Assembly (NCBI GenBank): GCA_003559985.1
Contig: PWJP01000190.1
Span: 1-8,715 of the forward strand
Direction: 5' to 3'
DNA: 8,715 bases
Source: Saprospirales bacterium
Lineage (GTDB): Bacteria; Bacteroidota; Bacteroidia; Chitinophagales; Saprospiraceae
How positions within the stretch are numbered: the first letter of the stretch is position 1; each line of letters opens with the position of its first letter. The position numbers and the translations under genes were made by a program. The notes below the pieces were generated by a model. It saw nothing but the letters and a program-made list of their open reading frames with translations, had not been told where the DNA came from and ran no database searches. Of this stretch, positions 6,872 to 8,715 are shown piece after piece.

Positions 6872-7744
6872 TTAAACAGTTTCAGTAACCAGATTTCTAT
6901 CGATTCTTCTGACCATTCCAATGAGGACTCTGCCATCCACCTCGACAACTTTGCCAATCTGGTCATTGACCATTTGTTCTATTGATTGAGTCCAACGCAC
7001 AGGAGCAGTCAGTTGTTTCAGGAGATTGTCTTTAATTGTGTCAGGATCATCGTGGGCTTTGCCGGTAAAATTTTGGTAAATCGGGCAAAGGGGTTTGGCG
7101 ATTTCCGTTTCTTCAATGCTCTGGCCAAGTTTGGTTTGCGCCGGCTCCATAAGGGGCGAGTGAAAGGCACCGCCAACCATGAGTTTCAGTGCGCGCTTTG
7201 CACCGTTTTCTTTGGCTTTTTCGATGGCTTTTTCAACCCCTTCCACCGAACCGGAGATAACGAGCTGTCCCGGGCAGTTGTAATTTGCCGGGACCACGAG
7301 GCTGTCAATTCCGGAGCATATTTCCTCGACTTTTTTATCGTCCAGGCCCATGATGGCAGCCATCGTACCATCTTCCATATCGCAGGCATCCTGCATGGCC
7401 ATCGCACGGTCATAAACCAGCAGCAAGGCGTCTTCATAAGAGAGTGCGCCGCAAGCTGCGAGGGCTGTAAATTCCCCCAGCGAATGGCCGGCCACCGCAT
7501 CGGGTGTGTTGTAGTTGCCCACCGCGTATTTGATATAGCCGTTGATAAACACAGCGGGCTGGGTTACCCTGGTGGTTTTTAGTTCCTCCTCATCACCTTC
7601 AAACATAATTTCCGTGATGGGATAGTCCAGTATTTCGTTGGCCTGGTCAAAAAGCTTTCGCGCTTTGGCATCGGATTTGTACAAATCGCTGCCCATTCCC
7701 TTGTATTGGGAACCTTGTCCGGGAAATACAAATGCAGTTTTCAT
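6872..7744 (-). CDS. fabD: Malonyl-CoA:acyl carrier protein transacylase FabD
   Basis: FabD moves malonyl from CoA to acyl carrier protein, supplying the extender unit for cytoplasmic type II fatty-acid synthesis. The 290-residue protein opens with the family motif FVFPGQGSQYKGMG (5-18), carries the nucleophile Ser88 in GHSLGE (86-91), the carboxylate-binding Arg113 in YDRAMAMQ, and the catalytic His195 in AFHSPLM (193-199). NYNCPGQLVISG (155-165) and QLTAPVRW (244-251, containing the oxyanion-side Gln) are also as expected. Two departures from the usual pattern stand out: Arg113 is followed by Ala instead of the common Gly, and the C-terminal EVGPGxVL loop is shortened to EVDGRVL (268-274). 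Both regions are otherwise intact, so the enzyme is probably active. The ATG at 7744 gives the correct family N-terminus. It lies 35 bases after folE and 12 bases before yqgE. Confidence 0.95.
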   Translation of the reverse strand: MKTAFVFPGQGSQYKGMGSDLYKSDAKARKLFDQANEILDYPITEIMFEGDEEELKTTRVTQPAVFINGYIKYAVGNYNTPDAVAGHSLGEFTALAACGALSYEDALLLVYDRAMAMQDACDMEDGTMAAIMGLDDKKVEEICSGIDSLVVPANYNCPGQLVISGSVEGVEKAIEKAKENGAKRALKLMVGGAFHSPLMEPAQTKLGQSIEETEIAKPLCPIYQNFTGKAHDDPDTIKDNLLKQLTAPVRWTQSIEQMVNDQIGKVVEVDGRVLIGMVRRIDRNLVTETV

Positions 7745-7779
7745 CGATTATTTGACTTGTTTTATTTACAAAAGTTGGT

Positions 7780-8391
7780 TTACGCCAAATTGGCTTCTAT
7801 CAGTTTCAAAAATTCGTTTCTGGTCTCTACATGCTTAAAAATTCCTGTAAAAGCCGAGGTGGTGGTTATGGAATTTTGCTTTTGCACACCGCGCATCATC
7901 ATGCACATGTGCCGCGCTTCGATGACCACAGCAGCCCCGTAGGGATTGAGAGAATCCTGAATGCAGTGCAGTATTTCGTGAGTCATTCGCTCCTGCACTT
8001 GCAATCTCCTGGCGTAGGCATCGACGATTCGGGCAATTTTACTCAGCCCTACGATTTTCCCCTTTGGAATGTACCCTATATGGGCTTTGCCAAAAAATGG
8101 GACAAGGTGGTGTTCGCACAAGGAGTACAATTCAATATCCTTTACAATGACCATTTCACTATAGTCCTCCTCAAAAAGAGCAGATTTTAAAATTTCGGCC
8201 GGGTCTTGTTCGTATCCCTTACAGAAATAGAGCATGGCTTTCGCGGCTCTATCGGGTGTTTTAAGTAATCCCTCCCGGTCGGGGTCCTCCCCCACCGCAT
8301 CCAATATTTTGGTGTAAGCCTCGGCGAGTTTTTTAACTTCACCGGGCTTATCAGCAGCCATCAGTTTTTCAATATGTTCGTTGTTGTTCAT
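7780..8391 (-). CDS. folE: GTP cyclohydrolase I
   Basis: FolE converts GTP to 7,8-dihydroneopterin triphosphate plus formate, the first step toward tetrahydrofolate and other pterins, in the cytoplasm. The 203-residue protein has the usual bacterial length and all diagnostic parts: EDPDREGLLKTPDRAAKAM (35-53), the zinc-binding SLCEHHLVPF (90-99, Cys92 and His95), GYIPKGKIVGLSKIAR (106-121), QVQERMT (131-137) and the third zinc ligand in ARHMCMMMRG (159-168, Cys163). The ending FTGIFKHVETRNEFLKLI is typical. It is the zinc-dependent FolE type (type IA). The ATG at 8391 matches the family start; no clear Shine-Dalgarno sequence precedes it. It is the first gene of the probable folE-fabD-yqgE-ABC-F operon, downstream of a good -7 promoter element and a leader of about 155 bases. 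I see no known riboswitch in the leader. Confidence 0.96.
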   Translation of the reverse strand: MNNNEHIEKLMAADKPGEVKKLAEAYTKILDAVGEDPDREGLLKTPDRAAKAMLYFCKGYEQDPAEILKSALFEEDYSEMVIVKDIELYSLCEHHLVPFFGKAHIGYIPKGKIVGLSKIARIVDAYARRLQVQERMTHEILHCIQDSLNPYGAAVVIEARHMCMMMRGVQKQNSITTTSAFTGIFKHVETRNEFLKLIEANLA

Positions 8392-8715
8392 TGAGTTCGT
8401 GTTGGTTTAATAAAATGAATCATCCTTCAACAATTCGCTTTTTCAAAATAAAATCAGCGAACATTCACGAGATGACAACTTTAAAATTCCAATCCCCATC
8501 GGAAGGTTCACCGTAAATTGCCTTGCAGACATCTTTTACTGGTCAAACCATTTTGCAAAGATATCAAAGTTGCTCAATTGACTTTATCAAGGCGCAGGTT
8601 AATCAAAAGTGTCTAACAGAAAGCTGGAAATTATACTTTTGGCTTTCCAACCGTCCAATTTGGAAAAACCGTCCCTCCAACCTTAAGACTCCTGGACATT
8701 ACAAATGTGTTTCCA
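8392..8715. other. 324-base region upstream of folE, no gene seen
   Basis: It contains the probable folE-operon promoter and leader but no reading frame I can support on either strand; the longest ATG-started frames are about two dozen codons. Within the leader, TTCGCT (8434-8439) and AGCGAA (8456-8461) could form a stem, and TGGT/ACCA at 8540-8550 a tiny hairpin. At the right edge AACCGTCC occurs twice (8649-8656 and 8667-8674), and TTTCCAA/TTGGAAA (8644-8650, 8660-8666) form an inverted repeat. A neighbouring gene may begin or end just beyond base 8715. Confidence 0.7.
8556..8563 (-). promoter_or_regulatory. Bacteroidota -7 promoter element for folE operon
   Basis: The minus strand reads TATCTTTG followed by CA, an exact TAnnTTTG match in a typical context. 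TTG triplets occur upstream (8588-8590 and 8575-8577), but neither is at the usual spacing of about 19-21 bases. Transcription from here would give a leader of about 155 bases before the folE ATG. No other full match lies closer to folE. Confidence 0.55.

Noticed and set aside
6986..7582. Plus-strand open frame of 198 codons opposite fabD
   Set aside because: It is antisense to the intact FabD catalytic core and has no family-like motifs.
8392..8600. Short minus-strand reading frames upstream of folE that look slightly protein-like
   Set aside because: The pieces are in different frames, interrupted by stops, lack good starts and match nothing I recognise; calling a broken gene would be unsupported.
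8634..8641. TACTTTTG on the plus strand as a promoter for a divergent gene
   Set aside because: It matches TAnnTTTG, but no -33 element or adequate plus-strand coding sequence is visible before the window ends.

Overview
The window looks like a chromosomal, housekeeping stretch from a member of the Bacteroidota. The support is threefold: the gene families read like Bacteroidota versions (a GH171/DUF1343 lipoprotein, a LysM-type MltD transglycosylase, an ABC-F ATPase with an SGGWRMR signature); Shine-Dalgarno sequences are absent or weak before most genes; and three intergenic regions carry the Bacteroidota -7 promoter element TAnnTTTG. No rRNA, tRNA, CRISPR array, transposase, phage gene or toxin-antitoxin pair was seen. 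All seven supported genes lie on the minus strand.

Right-hand block (about 8391 down to 4357): folE (GTP cyclohydrolase I), fabD (malonyl-CoA:ACP transacylase), a YqgE/AlgH-family gene and an ABC-F ATPase. Their spacers are 35, 12 and 13 bases, so they probably form one operon read from a promoter near 8556-8563. It would join pterin/folate precursor synthesis, fatty-acid initiation, a conserved protein of unclear role and a ribosome-associated ATPase. The YqgE and ABC-F genes both appear to start at TTG. A 324-base region upstream of folE holds the promoter but no convincing gene.

Middle: a 326-base gap (4031-4356) separates the operon from an mltD-like lytic transglycosylase gene (4030-2594). 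The gap has a clear -7 element for that gene and several inverted repeats.

Left-hand block: after a 190-base spacer with a hairpin, a 9-base direct repeat and a probable promoter comes a NamZ-like exo-N-acetylmuramidase lipoprotein (2403-1153). Forty-one bases later begins a family 2 glycosyltransferase (1111 to beyond base 1), cut by the window edge. The transglycosylase and the NamZ homologue both act on peptidoglycan in the periplasm, so this half looks like a small cell-wall turnover neighbourhood; the substrate of the glycosyltransferase is unknown.

I did not find a convincing new biological system. The points most worth checking are the two TTG starts with an in-frame fabD-stop/yqgE arrangement, the shortened glycine loop near the FabD C-terminus, the repeats upstream of namZ, and the alternative hairpins in the 4.2-kb gap.
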